This document shows positions 8,120 to 15,674 of a stretch of 64,000 nt of DNA, piece by piece. Origin of the DNA: Pseudooceanicola endophyticus (lineage in GTDB: Bacteria > Pseudomonadota > Alphaproteobacteria > Rhodobacterales > Rhodobacteraceae); contig NZ_JAHIAB010000012.1 of NCBI RefSeq assembly GCF_018760365.1, positions 1 through 64,000 of the forward strand. Direction: 5' to 3'. The position numbers and the translations under genes were made by a program. The notes beneath the pieces are model-generated. The model made no database searches. It was given only the letters and a program-made list of their open reading frames with translations, and was not told the origin of the DNA. Every line of letters begins with the position of its first letter. Position 1 is the first letter of the stretch.

Positions 8120-8152
8120 ACACGCGGTCCGGCCCCGGGCGCGCTTCGGGGG

Positions 8153-9064
8153 TCAGCCATGTCCGGCGCGGCGCGGCACCGGGCGGGGCAGCAGGGCGCC
8201 GGGACAGCCGATGACCCGGGCCGCCAGGGCATGGCCTGCCAGAACCGCGTCCTCGGGCGGGGCGCCGGCCAGCAGGGCCGCCAGGCAGGCGGCGTTGAAA
8301 CTGTCTCCGGCAGCGGTCGTGTCGAGCGGCGTCACAGGGACCGGCACCGGGATGTGGCGGGTCCGCCCGTCCTGCCGCAGAAGCGCCCCCTGTGCCCCGA
8401 TCTTCAGCACGATCCGCGCCGCGCTGCCCCCTGACAGCCGGTCGAGGCTCTGCTCCGGCCCGGCATCGCCCCAAAGCAGCGCCTCGTCCTCGGCGGTGGG
8501 CAGCAGCAGGTCGCTCAGCGCGCCGATCCGGCGGAACAGGTCGCGCGCCCGGTCCTCCTGCCCGGCCCAGAGCCGGGGCCGGTAATTGCCATCGAAGACG
8601 ATCATCACACCGGCGGCGCGTGCGGCCTCAAGCAGCGCCAGCAGCGCCCCGGCTTCTGCCCCCAGCACCCAGGCGGTGATGCCGCTGAGATAGAGCACCC
8701 CGGCCTGCGGGATTGCCGCCGCCAGCGGACCGGCGTGATCCCGCAGCAGGTGGCGGGCCGCCGCATGATCGCGCCAGTAATGGAAGCTGCGCTCGCCGTC
8801 GCGCGTGGTGATCGCGTAAAGCCCGGTTTCGCGATCACTGTCGAACAGCAGGGCATCGTCGATGCCCTCCTCGATCAGCCGGGCGCGGATCATCTGGCCG
8901 AAGGGATCGGGGCCGACCGCGCTGGCAAAGGCGCAATCCACCCCGGCGCGGGCCAGATAGACGGCGGTGTTGAACGTGTCGCCCCCGACCCCGACCGCGA
9001 ACCCGGCGGGGGTGGCGGCGATCTCTCCCATCGCCTCGCCCATGCAGATCACCCGGGGGCTCAT
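8153..9064 (-). CDS. kdgK: 2-keto-3-deoxygluconate kinase (PfkB family)
   Basis: The 303-residue protein is a PfkB/ribokinase-fold sugar kinase. It starts MSPRVICMGEAMGEI, contains the GGDTFNTAVYLARAG N-terminal signature and the C-terminal DTTAAGDSFNA signature with the catalytic Asp in AAGD. It should phosphorylate 2-keto-3-deoxygluconate (KDG) to KDPG, the last step encoded in this operon. The ATG at 9064 overlaps the kduD stop by 4 bases (ATGA), so a much longer frame running through the kduD region is only an overlap artefact. The substrate is assigned from context (kduI and kduD immediately upstream) as much as from sequence. No KDPG aldolase gene is in the window. Confidence 0.93.
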   Translation of the reverse strand: MSPRVICMGEAMGEIAATPAGFAVGVGGDTFNTAVYLARAGVDCAFASAVGPDPFGQMIRARLIEEGIDDALLFDSDRETGLYAITTRDGERSFHYWRDHAAARHLLRDHAGPLAAAIPQAGVLYLSGITAWVLGAEAGALLALLEAARAAGVMIVFDGNYRPRLWAGQEDRARDLFRRIGALSDLLLPTAEDEALLWGDAGPEQSLDRLSGGSAARIVLKIGAQGALLRQDGRTRHIPVPVPVTPLDTTAAGDSFNAACLAALLAGAPPEDAVLAGHALAARVIGCPGALLPRPVPRRAGHG

Positions 9065-9804
9065 CGTGCGAGCCACCCGCCATCGACGTTCAGCACCGCG
9101 CCGCTCACATAGGCCGCCGCCGGGGAACACAGGAAGGCCGCCGTGCCGCCGATATCCTCGGGGCGGCCCCAACGCCCCGCAGGGATGCGCTCCAGGATGG
9201 CGCGGGCGCGCTCGGGATCCTCGCGCAGGGCCTCGGTGTTGTTCGTCGCGATATAGCCCGGGGCGATGGCGTTGACGGTGATGCCGTGGGGCGCCCATTC
9301 GTTGCACAGGATCTTGGTCAGCCCCGCCACGCCATGCTTGGCCGCCGTGTAGGCCGGCACCCGGATGCCGCCCTGGAACGAGAGCAGCGAAGCGATGTTG
9401 ACGATGGCCCCCGGCGCGCCCTCGGCCACCAACGCCTTCGCGAAGGCCTGGCAGGTGAAGAACACCGCCTTGAGGTTCACGTCCATCACCGCGTCCCAAT
9501 CGGCCTCGGGGTAGTCGGTGCTGTCGGCGCGCCGGATGATGCCGGCGTTGTTGACCAGGATCGAATAGCCCTGGCCCTCGAAGACATGGGTGGCCGCCAT
9601 CGGATCGGCGAAATCGAGGATCATCTCCTCGGCCTCGCCGCCCGTGGCCCGGATCGCGGCGACGGTTTCGCCGCAGCTGCGCCGCCCGGCGCAGGTGACG
9701 CGCGCGCCCTGCCCCGCCAGCGCCAGCGCGATGGCCTGCCCGATCCCGGTATTGGCCCCCGTCACCAGCGCGCGCCGCCCCTTCAGGGAGAACACGTCGC
9801 TCAT
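9061..9804 (-). CDS. kduD: 2-dehydro-3-deoxy-D-gluconate 5-dehydrogenase
   Basis: This is a 247-residue classical short-chain dehydrogenase. The nucleotide-binding TGANTGIG is at residues 15-22, NNAG at 85-88, the catalytic Tyr/Lys at Y152/K156 (YTAAK) and Ser near 139-142. Together with KduI upstream it converts 5-keto-4-deoxyuronate to KDG using NAD(P)H. Its start overlaps the kduI stop by 4 bases and its stop overlaps the kdgK start by 4 bases, so the three genes are translationally coupled. The length and the N-terminal FSLKGRRALVTGANTG match KduD proteins well. Confidence 0.93.
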   Translation of the reverse strand: MSDVFSLKGRRALVTGANTGIGQAIALALAGQGARVTCAGRRSCGETVAAIRATGGEAEEMILDFADPMAATHVFEGQGYSILVNNAGIIRRADSTDYPEADWDAVMDVNLKAVFFTCQAFAKALVAEGAPGAIVNIASLLSFQGGIRVPAYTAAKHGVAGLTKILCNEWAPHGITVNAIAPGYIATNNTEALREDPERARAILERIPAGRWGRPEDIGGTAAFLCSPAAAYVSGAVLNVDGGWLAR

Positions 9805-10625
9805 GCCAGATCCGCCGGCTGGTGGAAGTCCATGTCGGTGTAATCCACGTTGTCGCCCGCCATGGCCCAGATGAAGGTATATTCCCCGATCCCCGCCCCG
9901 GAATGGATCGACCAGGAGGGGGAAACCACGGCCTCTTCATTGGCCACGAACAGGTGGCGCGTCTCGCTCGGTTCGCCCATCAGGTGCAGCACGCGGGCCT
10001 CGGGCGCCATACCCCAGTACAGGTAGGCCTCCATCCGGCGGTCATGGGTATGGGCCGGCATGGTGTTCCAGACCGAGCCGTCCTCAAGCGCGGTATAGCC
10101 CAGGATCAACTGGCAGCTTTCCATCACGGTGGGGTGGATGAACTGCTTGATGGTCCGCTTGTTGGAGGTCTCGGCGGCGCCCATCTGCACCTTCACCGCG
10201 TCCTCGACCGTGATCAGCCGGCTGGGATAGCTGGCATGGGCGGGGGTGGAGGTGATGTAGAAACGGCCCGCTCCGGCAAAGGTCACCGGCCCCGTTCCCA
10301 TGCCCAGGTACAGCACATCGCCCTTGCCCATCTCGTAGCTTTCGCCCCCCGCCGTCACCGTGCCGGTGTCGCCGATATTGACGATGCCCATCTCGCGCCG
10401 GTCGAGGAAGCTCGGCGTTTTCGTCTCGGCCACCACATCCAGCACCAGCGGCGCGTCACCGGGCACCGCACCGCCCAGCACGAAGCGGTCGTAATGGGTG
10501 TAGAGCAGCCGGATCTCTCCGGTCGCGAACAGGCCGGTGCCCAGGAAATGGCTGCGCAGGGCGGCGGTGTCCATGGCGCGGGCATGGTCGGGGTGAATGG
10601 CGTGGCGGGTTTCCACGGTCAGCAT
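9801..10625 (-). CDS. kduI: 4-deoxy-L-threo-5-hexosulose-uronate ketol-isomerase
   Basis: The 274-residue protein is a cupin-fold zinc isomerase that converts 5-keto-4-deoxyuronate to 3-deoxy-D-glycero-2,5-hexodiulosonate. The zinc ligands are visible: H192 and H194 in PAHTHDRRMEAY, E199 in the same motif and H241 in PSWSIHSG, the spacing known for KduI. It sits directly before kduD (ATGA overlap) and after the TRAP genes, with a 68-base gap to the large permease stop. The unsaturated uronic acid it needs would come from the GH88/GH105 hydrolase at the head of the operon. Confidence 0.95.
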   Translation of the reverse strand: MLTVETRHAIHPDHARAMDTAALRSHFLGTGLFATGEIRLLYTHYDRFVLGGAVPGDAPLVLDVVAETKTPSFLDRREMGIVNIGDTGTVTAGGESYEMGKGDVLYLGMGTGPVTFAGAGRFYITSTPAHASYPSRLITVEDAVKVQMGAAETSNKRTIKQFIHPTVMESCQLILGYTALEDGSVWNTMPAHTHDRRMEAYLYWGMAPEARVLHLMGEPSETRHLFVANEEAVVSPSWSIHSGAGIGEYTFIWAMAGDNVDYTDMDFHQPADLA

Positions 10626-10693
10626 GTCGGTCTCCGTCAGTTCAGGTTGGGGCCCGCGCGGCAGGGAGGCCGCGCGGAACCGGGGCCGCGGCC

Positions 10694-11992
10694 TCAGAGG
10701 TTCAGAAGGCGCGGCAGGCTCAGCGTCAGCGCGGGCCAGTAGGTCACGACCAGCAGCAGCGCGAAGAGCAGGAGGTAGAAGGGCCAGAGCACGGGAATGA
10801 TCCGCTCGACCCGTTCCTTGGCCACCGAGGCGCCGACGAAAAGGCCGGTGCCGACGGGGGGCGTGATGGTCCCGATGGCCAGATTGAACACCATGATGAT
10901 GCCGAAATGCACCGGGTCGTAGCCGACCTTCTGGGCGATGGGCAGCAGGATCGGGGTGAAGATCAGGATCGCCGGTCCGATGTCCATGAAGCAGCCGACC
11001 ACCAGCAGGATGGCATTGATGATCAGCATCACCACCTCCGGGTTGTTGCTGAGCCCGAGGATCAGAGAGGAGATCGCGGCGGGAATGCCGGTAAAGGCCA
11101 TGGCAAAGCTGAGCGCGGCCGAGGCCGCCAGCAGCAGCATGATCGTCCCGGTGATCTGCGCGGTTTCCAGCAGGAAGCCCGGCACGGCGCGCAGCGGCAC
11201 GGTGCGGTGGATCACCAGCGCCAGCAGCAGCGTGTAGAGCACGGCAATGCCGGAGGCCTCGACTGCGGTGAAGATGCCGAAGGTGATGCCGCCGATCACC
11301 AGCACGATCAGGAACAGGCTCGGCAGGGCATCCAGGGTGATGCGTCCGGCCTGGCCAAGGCTGACCGAGCCGCTGGAACGATAGCCGCGCCGCCAGGCCA
11401 TGACGGCGGTCACCGCCATCAGCCCGATCCCCCAGAGCGCCCCCGCCACCGCGCCGCCCAGGAACAGCGCCGCGATGGAGGTACCGCCCGAGACCAGCGA
11501 ATAGATGATGAAGGCGGTTGTCGGCGGGATCAGCATCCCCGTCGGCGCCGAGACGATGTTGATCGCGGCGGCGAAACGCTTGTCGTAGCCTTCCTTCTCC
11601 TGCATCGGGACCATGACGCCCCCGATCGAGGTCGAGGCCGCGATGGCCGAGCCCGAGATGCAGCCAAACAGCATGTTGCCGGCGATATTGGTCTGTGCCA
11701 GCGCGCCCGGGATGCGCCCCGAGATCAGCTTGGCGAAATTCACCAGCCGGATCGCGATCCCGCCGGAGTTCATCATGACACCGGAAAGGATGAAGAAGGG
11801 CACCGCCAGCAGGCTGAAGCTGTCGAGGCTGGCCATCATCTTCTGCGCCGCCGTGAACAGCGCCATGTCGAGGGGCACCATCATCAGCACCGCGGCCAGC
11901 GCCGCAACGACGATGCTGACCGCCAGCGGGATGCCGAGGGCCGCCAGCACCCCGAAGGTGCCCAGCAGCAGCAGGCTTGCCTGTCCGGCCAT
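10694..11992 (-). CDS. TRAP transporter large permease (DctM family), system 2
   Basis: The 432-residue protein with about 12 membrane helices is the transport subunit of the second TRAP importer. It carries the family's ISGSAIAASTSIGGVMVPMQEKEGY and SAPTGMLIPPTTAFIIYSLVSGG stretches and the C-terminal MVFNLAIGTITPPVGTGLFVGASVAKE. It starts 3 bases after the small permease stop. Its position between a GH88/GH105 hydrolase and kduI/kduD/kdgK shows that it imports a uronate, probably an unsaturated disaccharide or a galacturonate-type acid. Confidence 0.95.
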   Translation of the reverse strand: MAGQASLLLLGTFGVLAALGIPLAVSIVVAALAAVLMMVPLDMALFTAAQKMMASLDSFSLLAVPFFILSGVMMNSGGIAIRLVNFAKLISGRIPGALAQTNIAGNMLFGCISGSAIAASTSIGGVMVPMQEKEGYDKRFAAAINIVSAPTGMLIPPTTAFIIYSLVSGGTSIAALFLGGAVAGALWGIGLMAVTAVMAWRRGYRSSGSVSLGQAGRITLDALPSLFLIVLVIGGITFGIFTAVEASGIAVLYTLLLALVIHRTVPLRAVPGFLLETAQITGTIMLLLAASAALSFAMAFTGIPAAISSLILGLSNNPEVVMLIINAILLVVGCFMDIGPAILIFTPILLPIAQKVGYDPVHFGIIMVFNLAIGTITPPVGTGLFVGASVAKERVERIIPVLWPFYLLLFALLLVVTYWPALTLSLPRLLNL

Positions 11993-11995
11993 GTC

Positions 11996-12508
11996 TCAGT
12001 CTCCTGCGGTCAGGGCCTGCTCGACCGGATCGGGCAGCGCCCGGGTTCCGCTCAGCATGTCGGCCAGGTTCAGCGCGCTGTAGAGCGCCATCAGCACGCC
12101 GCTCACCGGCAGGCTGGCATAGATCAGAGACATCGGAAGGCGCATCACGGCGCTGGTCTGGCCCCGGGCGATCTCGACCCCGTGCCAGCCGCCGATGCCC
12201 AGAACGACGATCCCGAAGCCAAGAAGCGACAGCGGCACCAGGCAGCGCAGCGCCAGCAGCGCCCGGCCCCGGGCAAAGCCCGTCACCAGGTCCACCGCCA
12301 TGTGGCTGCCGCGTCCGGTGGAATAGGCCGCGCCCAGCAGCGACAGCCAGATCACCCCGTAGCGCAGCGCCTCTTCCGAGAAGGTCGAGGGATCATCCAG
12401 CAGGTAGCGGCTTATCACCTGCCAGGCGAGGATGCAGACCATCCCCGCCAGCAGGACACAGCACAGCGTACCCACGATCAGATCGAGGCCGCGGCGAAGT
12501 CCCCGCAT
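11996..12508 (-). CDS. TRAP transporter small permease (DctQ family), system 2
   Basis: The 170-residue membrane protein has about four helices and the DctQ-type segments VISRYLLDDPSTFSEEALRYGVIWLSLLGAAY and GRGSHMAVDLV. It is separated by a single base from the binding protein stop and by 3 bases from the large permease start. The three TRAP genes are therefore one translational block. Confidence 0.93.
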   Translation of the reverse strand: MRGLRRGLDLIVGTLCCVLLAGMVCILAWQVISRYLLDDPSTFSEEALRYGVIWLSLLGAAYSTGRGSHMAVDLVTGFARGRALLALRCLVPLSLLGFGIVVLGIGGWHGVEIARGQTSAVMRLPMSLIYASLPVSGVLMALYSALNLADMLSGTRALPDPVEQALTAGD

Positions 12509-12509
12509 C

Positions 12510-13481
12510 TCACTCGCCCGCCAGGGCGCGGATCTTCTCGTAGACCGCGTATTTCGCGGGCTCCGCCTTCAGCGCCTCGTACATCGGCTGCACGGCCTTC
12601 TGGAATTCGGCCACGTCCGGGTAGAAGAACTGCACCCCGAACTCATCCTGAGCCTTCTTCTTCTCAGCCTCGATGGCGGTATCCCAAAGCTGCTTCTGGT
12701 ACTCGGTCGACTCCTTCGCCGCCGCGATCACCGCCGCACGGTCCTTCTCCGAGAGCTTGTTCAGCGTCGCGGTCGAGATCAGCACGATATCGGGGATGCG
12801 GCTGTGCATGTCGTAGCTGTAGTATTTCGCCACCTCGCCGTGGCGCGCGACGGTCAGGGCGTATTCGTTGTTCTCGGCCCCATCCAGAACGCCCTGCTGG
12901 ATCGAGGTATAGACCTCTCCCTGCCCCATCGCGATCGGCGAGGCGCCCAGCTCCTTGACCATCTCGATCGAGGTCGGGCTTTGCATGACGCGGATCTTCA
13001 GCCCCTTCAGATCGGCCACCGACTTGATCGGCACCTTCGAGGTATAGAAGCTGCGGGCGCCGGAATTGTAGTAGGTCAGCCCCACCATCCCCTGCTTGGC
13101 CGTCGCCTGATAGATCGGCTCCATGATGTCGGCATCATCCATGGCGGCGTAGAAATGCGCCTCGCTGTCGAAAAGATAGGGCATCGAGAAGACGCCGTAG
13201 ACCGGCGCGAAGCTCTCCATCAGCCCGCCCGAGACCTTGGTCATGTCGAGCATCCCGCCCTGCACCATCTCGACCAGCTCGCGCTCTCCGCCCAGCTGGC
13301 TGTCGGGGAAGAACTGCACGGTGACATCGCCGCCGCTCTTCTCCTTCACCAGCTCTCCGAATTTCGCCATGGCCTCCTTGGTGGCGGTGGCATTGCTGGC
13401 ATAGGCAAAGCGCAGGGTTTCCGCCTGGGCCGCGCCCGCCATCAGCCCGAGCGCCGCAAGCGCCGTGATCATCCTGTTCAT
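12510..13481 (-). CDS. TRAP transporter periplasmic binding protein (DctP family), system 2
   Basis: The 323-residue protein starts at an ATG with a GGGAGGAGAG ribosome site. It has a Sec signal peptide of 20 residues (ending AGAAQA-ETLRFAYAS). DctP features follow: FFPDSQLGGERELVEMVQGG, YNSGARSFYTSKVPIKSVADLKGLKIRVM with the anion-binding Arg, and SIQQGVLDGAENNEYAL. The SADLKGLKIRVM / GVLDGAENN pattern is typical of uronate-binding members (DctP/SiaP/UehA superfamily); this is family knowledge, not proof of ligand. It delivers the substrate to the permeases encoded just downstream. Confidence 0.94.
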   Translation of the reverse strand: MNRMITALAALGLMAGAAQAETLRFAYASNATATKEAMAKFGELVKEKSGGDVTVQFFPDSQLGGERELVEMVQGGMLDMTKVSGGLMESFAPVYGVFSMPYLFDSEAHFYAAMDDADIMEPIYQATAKQGMVGLTYYNSGARSFYTSKVPIKSVADLKGLKIRVMQSPTSIEMVKELGASPIAMGQGEVYTSIQQGVLDGAENNEYALTVARHGEVAKYYSYDMHSRIPDIVLISTATLNKLSEKDRAAVIAAAKESTEYQKQLWDTAIEAEKKKAQDEFGVQFFYPDVAEFQKAVQPMYEALKAEPAKYAVYEKIRALAGE

Positions 13482-13523
13482 CTGGTCTCTCCTCCCAAAG
13501 AACCGTCCGTTGATAGACGCGGC

Positions 13524-14660
13524 TCAGATGTAGCCGCGCAGGTATTCGCAGAGGCAGAACATCGCCATCGCCTGCCCGTAGGGCATCGAGGTCAGCGGGA
13601 TCTGCCGGTAGTACTCAAGGTCGCTGCCCATGGCCGTCCCGAAGGAGACATTGCGCAGCTCGCCCTCGGGCGTGATATTGGCGATGACGCCCTGCACGGC
13701 GCGCTCGGCCACCTCCCGATAGTCCGCCGGCAGCAGCCGCAGCCGTGCCGCCTTCATCAGCCCATAGGCAAAGCCCGCCGTGGCCGAGGCCTCCTCGTAG
13801 CTCTCGGGATCATCCAGCAGCGTCGGCCAGAGGCCGCTTTCCCCCTGCGTGGCCTTCAGCGTCTCGGCCTGCCGGGCCAGCAACGCCACGAGGTGGCGGC
13901 GGATCGGATCGCTCTCGGGCAGGTCCAGCATCTCGATGAACTCGGGGATGGCGATGGTGATCCAGCTGTTGCCCCGCGCCCAGAGCGCCCGGGCGAAGTT
14001 GTGGTTGCCCTCGCTGGTCCAGCCGTGGAACCAGAGCCCCGTCTGCGTGTCCATCAGGTACTGGGCATGGACGAGGAACTGGTACTTCGCCTCCTCGACA
14101 TAGGCGGGGCGGTTCAGCACCTGGCCGATGCGCGCCAGCGGCAGCACCGACATCATCAGCGTGTCGTCCCACATCTGCTGGTCGTTGACCGAGTTGTAGA
14201 CGATGTGCTGCAACCCGCCGACACGGGTCTTCGGCATCTCGGCCATGATCCATTCGGCCCAGGTTTCCAGATAGGGGACATTGGCGGGATCGGGATCCAG
14301 CGCGTGCAGTTCCGCCAGGGTCAGGAAGGGCGCGACGGTGTTGATGTTCTTGGTCGGCGTGCCTTCGGCCAGCCGGTCGGCGAACCAGTCGCGGATGATC
14401 TGCATCGCCGGGGCATTGCCGGTCAGCTGCCAGTACTTGAACAACCCGTAAAGGCCGATCCCGTGGGTCCATTCCCAGCCGGCCCAGCCCTTGGTGTCGA
14501 TGACCCTCCCGTCCTCCAGCCGCAGCAGGAATTCGCCCGTGGTGTCCTCGATATGGATCAGGTTGTCGGTCAGCCGGTCGATCAGCGCGCAGACCTCGGC
14601 CCGCGAAATGGCGTGATCCTTCTGGCGCAGGAGCGGATGCATCCCCGTCGCGTCTTTCAT
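13524..14660 (-). CDS. Unsaturated rhamnogalacturonyl/glucuronyl hydrolase (GH88/GH105 family)
   Basis: The 378-residue protein has the alpha/alpha-barrel pattern of GH105 (YteR-type) enzymes. The start is the ATG at 14660, preceded by GGAGGGAGGACAT; a longer frame runs 38 codons upstream across the operator and is rejected. Recognisable segments are WEWTHGIGLYGLFKYWQLTG (63-82), YNSVNDQQMWDDTLMMSVLPLA (155-176) with the likely catalytic Asp D166, and HGWTSEGNHNFARALWARGNSW. The family hydrates the enol double bond of a 4,5-unsaturated uronate and so frees it from its neighbour sugar. There is no signal peptide, so it works in the cytoplasm on an imported unsaturated oligosaccharide. It heads the operon with TRAP transporter, kduI, kduD and kdgK. 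Confidence 0.9.
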   Translation of the reverse strand: MKDATGMHPLLRQKDHAISRAEVCALIDRLTDNLIHIEDTTGEFLLRLEDGRVIDTKGWAGWEWTHGIGLYGLFKYWQLTGNAPAMQIIRDWFADRLAEGTPTKNINTVAPFLTLAELHALDPDPANVPYLETWAEWIMAEMPKTRVGGLQHIVYNSVNDQQMWDDTLMMSVLPLARIGQVLNRPAYVEEAKYQFLVHAQYLMDTQTGLWFHGWTSEGNHNFARALWARGNSWITIAIPEFIEMLDLPESDPIRRHLVALLARQAETLKATQGESGLWPTLLDDPESYEEASATAGFAYGLMKAARLRLLPADYREVAERAVQGVIANITPEGELRNVSFGTAMGSDLEYYRQIPLTSMPYGQAMAMFCLCEYLRGYI

Positions 14661-14683
14661 ATGTCCTCCCTCCGCTATCGAAA

Positions 14684-14706
14684 TTTTCGGAATAGCGTTC
14701 CGAAAA
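14684..14706. promoter_or_regulatory. Inverted-repeat operator between the uronate operon and the iclR gene
   Basis: TTTTCGGAA (14684-14692) and TTCCGAAAA (14698-14706) form a perfect 9-bp inverted repeat with a 5-base centre. The core GGAA-N5-TTCC resembles the sites bound by IclR-family proteins. It lies 24 bases upstream of the GH88/GH105 start codon, a position where binding would control that operon. Confidence 0.7.
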
Positions 14707-14811
14707 CATGTAAGCACAGAGTCGCCCCCCGAGGCAAGAGGGTTGATTGGCGGCGCATTTCTTAAATTAATCACGATATATCAGCATGATGGCCGCATTC
14801 GCTCAGGCTTC

Positions 14812-14866
14812 TTGACAAGCGCGGTTCAAAAAAACAAAATGCAATTCCATAAAAACAGAAATGGAA
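14812..14866 (+). promoter_or_regulatory. Promoter and possible autoregulatory site of the iclR gene
   Basis: A consensus -35 box TTGACA (14812-14817) is followed after 17 bases by CAAAAT (14835-14840). A second inverted repeat, TTCCAT (14845-14850) and ATGGAA (14861-14866), spans the predicted transcription start and the first start codon. It could serve autoregulation, but its arms are short. Confidence 0.55.
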
Positions 14867-15673
14867 ACCATGGCTGCGAATCTCCAGAAATCCGAGAATG
14901 TCGCCTCGGTGCTGAAGGTGTTTTCAGTGCTCGAGACCCTGTCCGAGGACGATACGGCAAGCCTGGCGACCATCGCCCAGCACGCCATGACCTCGAAAAG
15001 CACGACGCACCGGCTGCTGCAGACCATGGTCGATCTGGGCTATGTCACCCAGGACCCCGAGACCGAGAAATACGGCCTGACGCTCAAGCTGTTCTCGGTC
15101 GCGGCGCGGGCGCTGAAGCAGGATGGCGACATCGTGCAGGTGGCCGATGCGGGCATGGGCAAGCTGTCGCGCGCGACGGGGGAATCCATCAACCTCGGGC
15201 TGCTGGAGTCCCATGACCAGCGGGTCGTCTACGTGCACAGCTACCCCTCGGTCTACAGCCTGTCGATGAAATCGACCATCGGGATGCGCAACCCGCTGCA
15301 CTCGACCTCGCTCGGCAAGGCGCTGCTGGCCTTCCGTGACCCTTCTGAGATCGAGGAGCGCATCGCCGCCATGGAGCTGAGCCGCCGCGCCCCCAACACG
15401 ATCACCGATCCGCAGGTGCTGCGCGACCAGCTGGCGCTGACCCGCAGCCGGGGCTTTGCCGAGGAGATCGAGGAAAGCGAAGCGGGCGTGCGCTGCATGG
15501 CGGTGCCGCTGTTGAACCATCTGGGCCGCTCGGTCGGCGCGATCTCGATCGCCTTCCCGATCTTCCGCTTCGACGAGGCGCGGCGGGCCGATTACATCGA
15601 CCTGCTGCTGGCCACCGGGCAGGAGATTTCCGCCGCCCTGGGCCATGTGCCCGCCCAGAGCGTCCCGACCTGA
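14861..15673 (+). CDS. IclR-family transcriptional regulator of the uronate operon (KdgR-like)
   Basis: The protein has 270 residues from ATG 14861, or 267 from the ATG at 14870; neither has a clear ribosome site. Residues 10-75 are the winged HTH (LATIAQHAMTSKSTTHRLLQTMVDLGYVTQD). The rest is the IclR effector domain, with NPLHSTSLGKALLAF and GVRCMAVPLLNHLGRSVGAISIAFP. KdgR, the regulator of pectin and KDG catabolism in enterobacteria, belongs to this family. The gene is divergent from the GH88/GH105-TRAP-kduI-kduD-kdgK operon with a perfect inverted repeat between them, so it very likely controls that operon in response to a KDG-type intermediate. Its stop is 1 base from the convergent stop of the next gene. 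Confidence 0.92.
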   Translation: METMAANLQKSENVASVLKVFSVLETLSEDDTASLATIAQHAMTSKSTTHRLLQTMVDLGYVTQDPETEKYGLTLKLFSVAARALKQDGDIVQVADAGMGKLSRATGESINLGLLESHDQRVVYVHSYPSVYSLSMKSTIGMRNPLHSTSLGKALLAFRDPSEIEERIAAMELSRRAPNTITDPQVLRDQLALTRSRGFAEEIEESEAGVRCMAVPLLNHLGRSVGAISIAFPIFRFDEARRADYIDLLLATGQEISAALGHVPAQSVPT

Positions 15674-15674
15674 C

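Noticed and set aside
8153-9940. A 595-codon frame that could be read as a fusion ending in KdgK
   Set aside because: The first half is the wrong frame of kduD. The KdgK sequence begins exactly at the ATGA overlap (9064).
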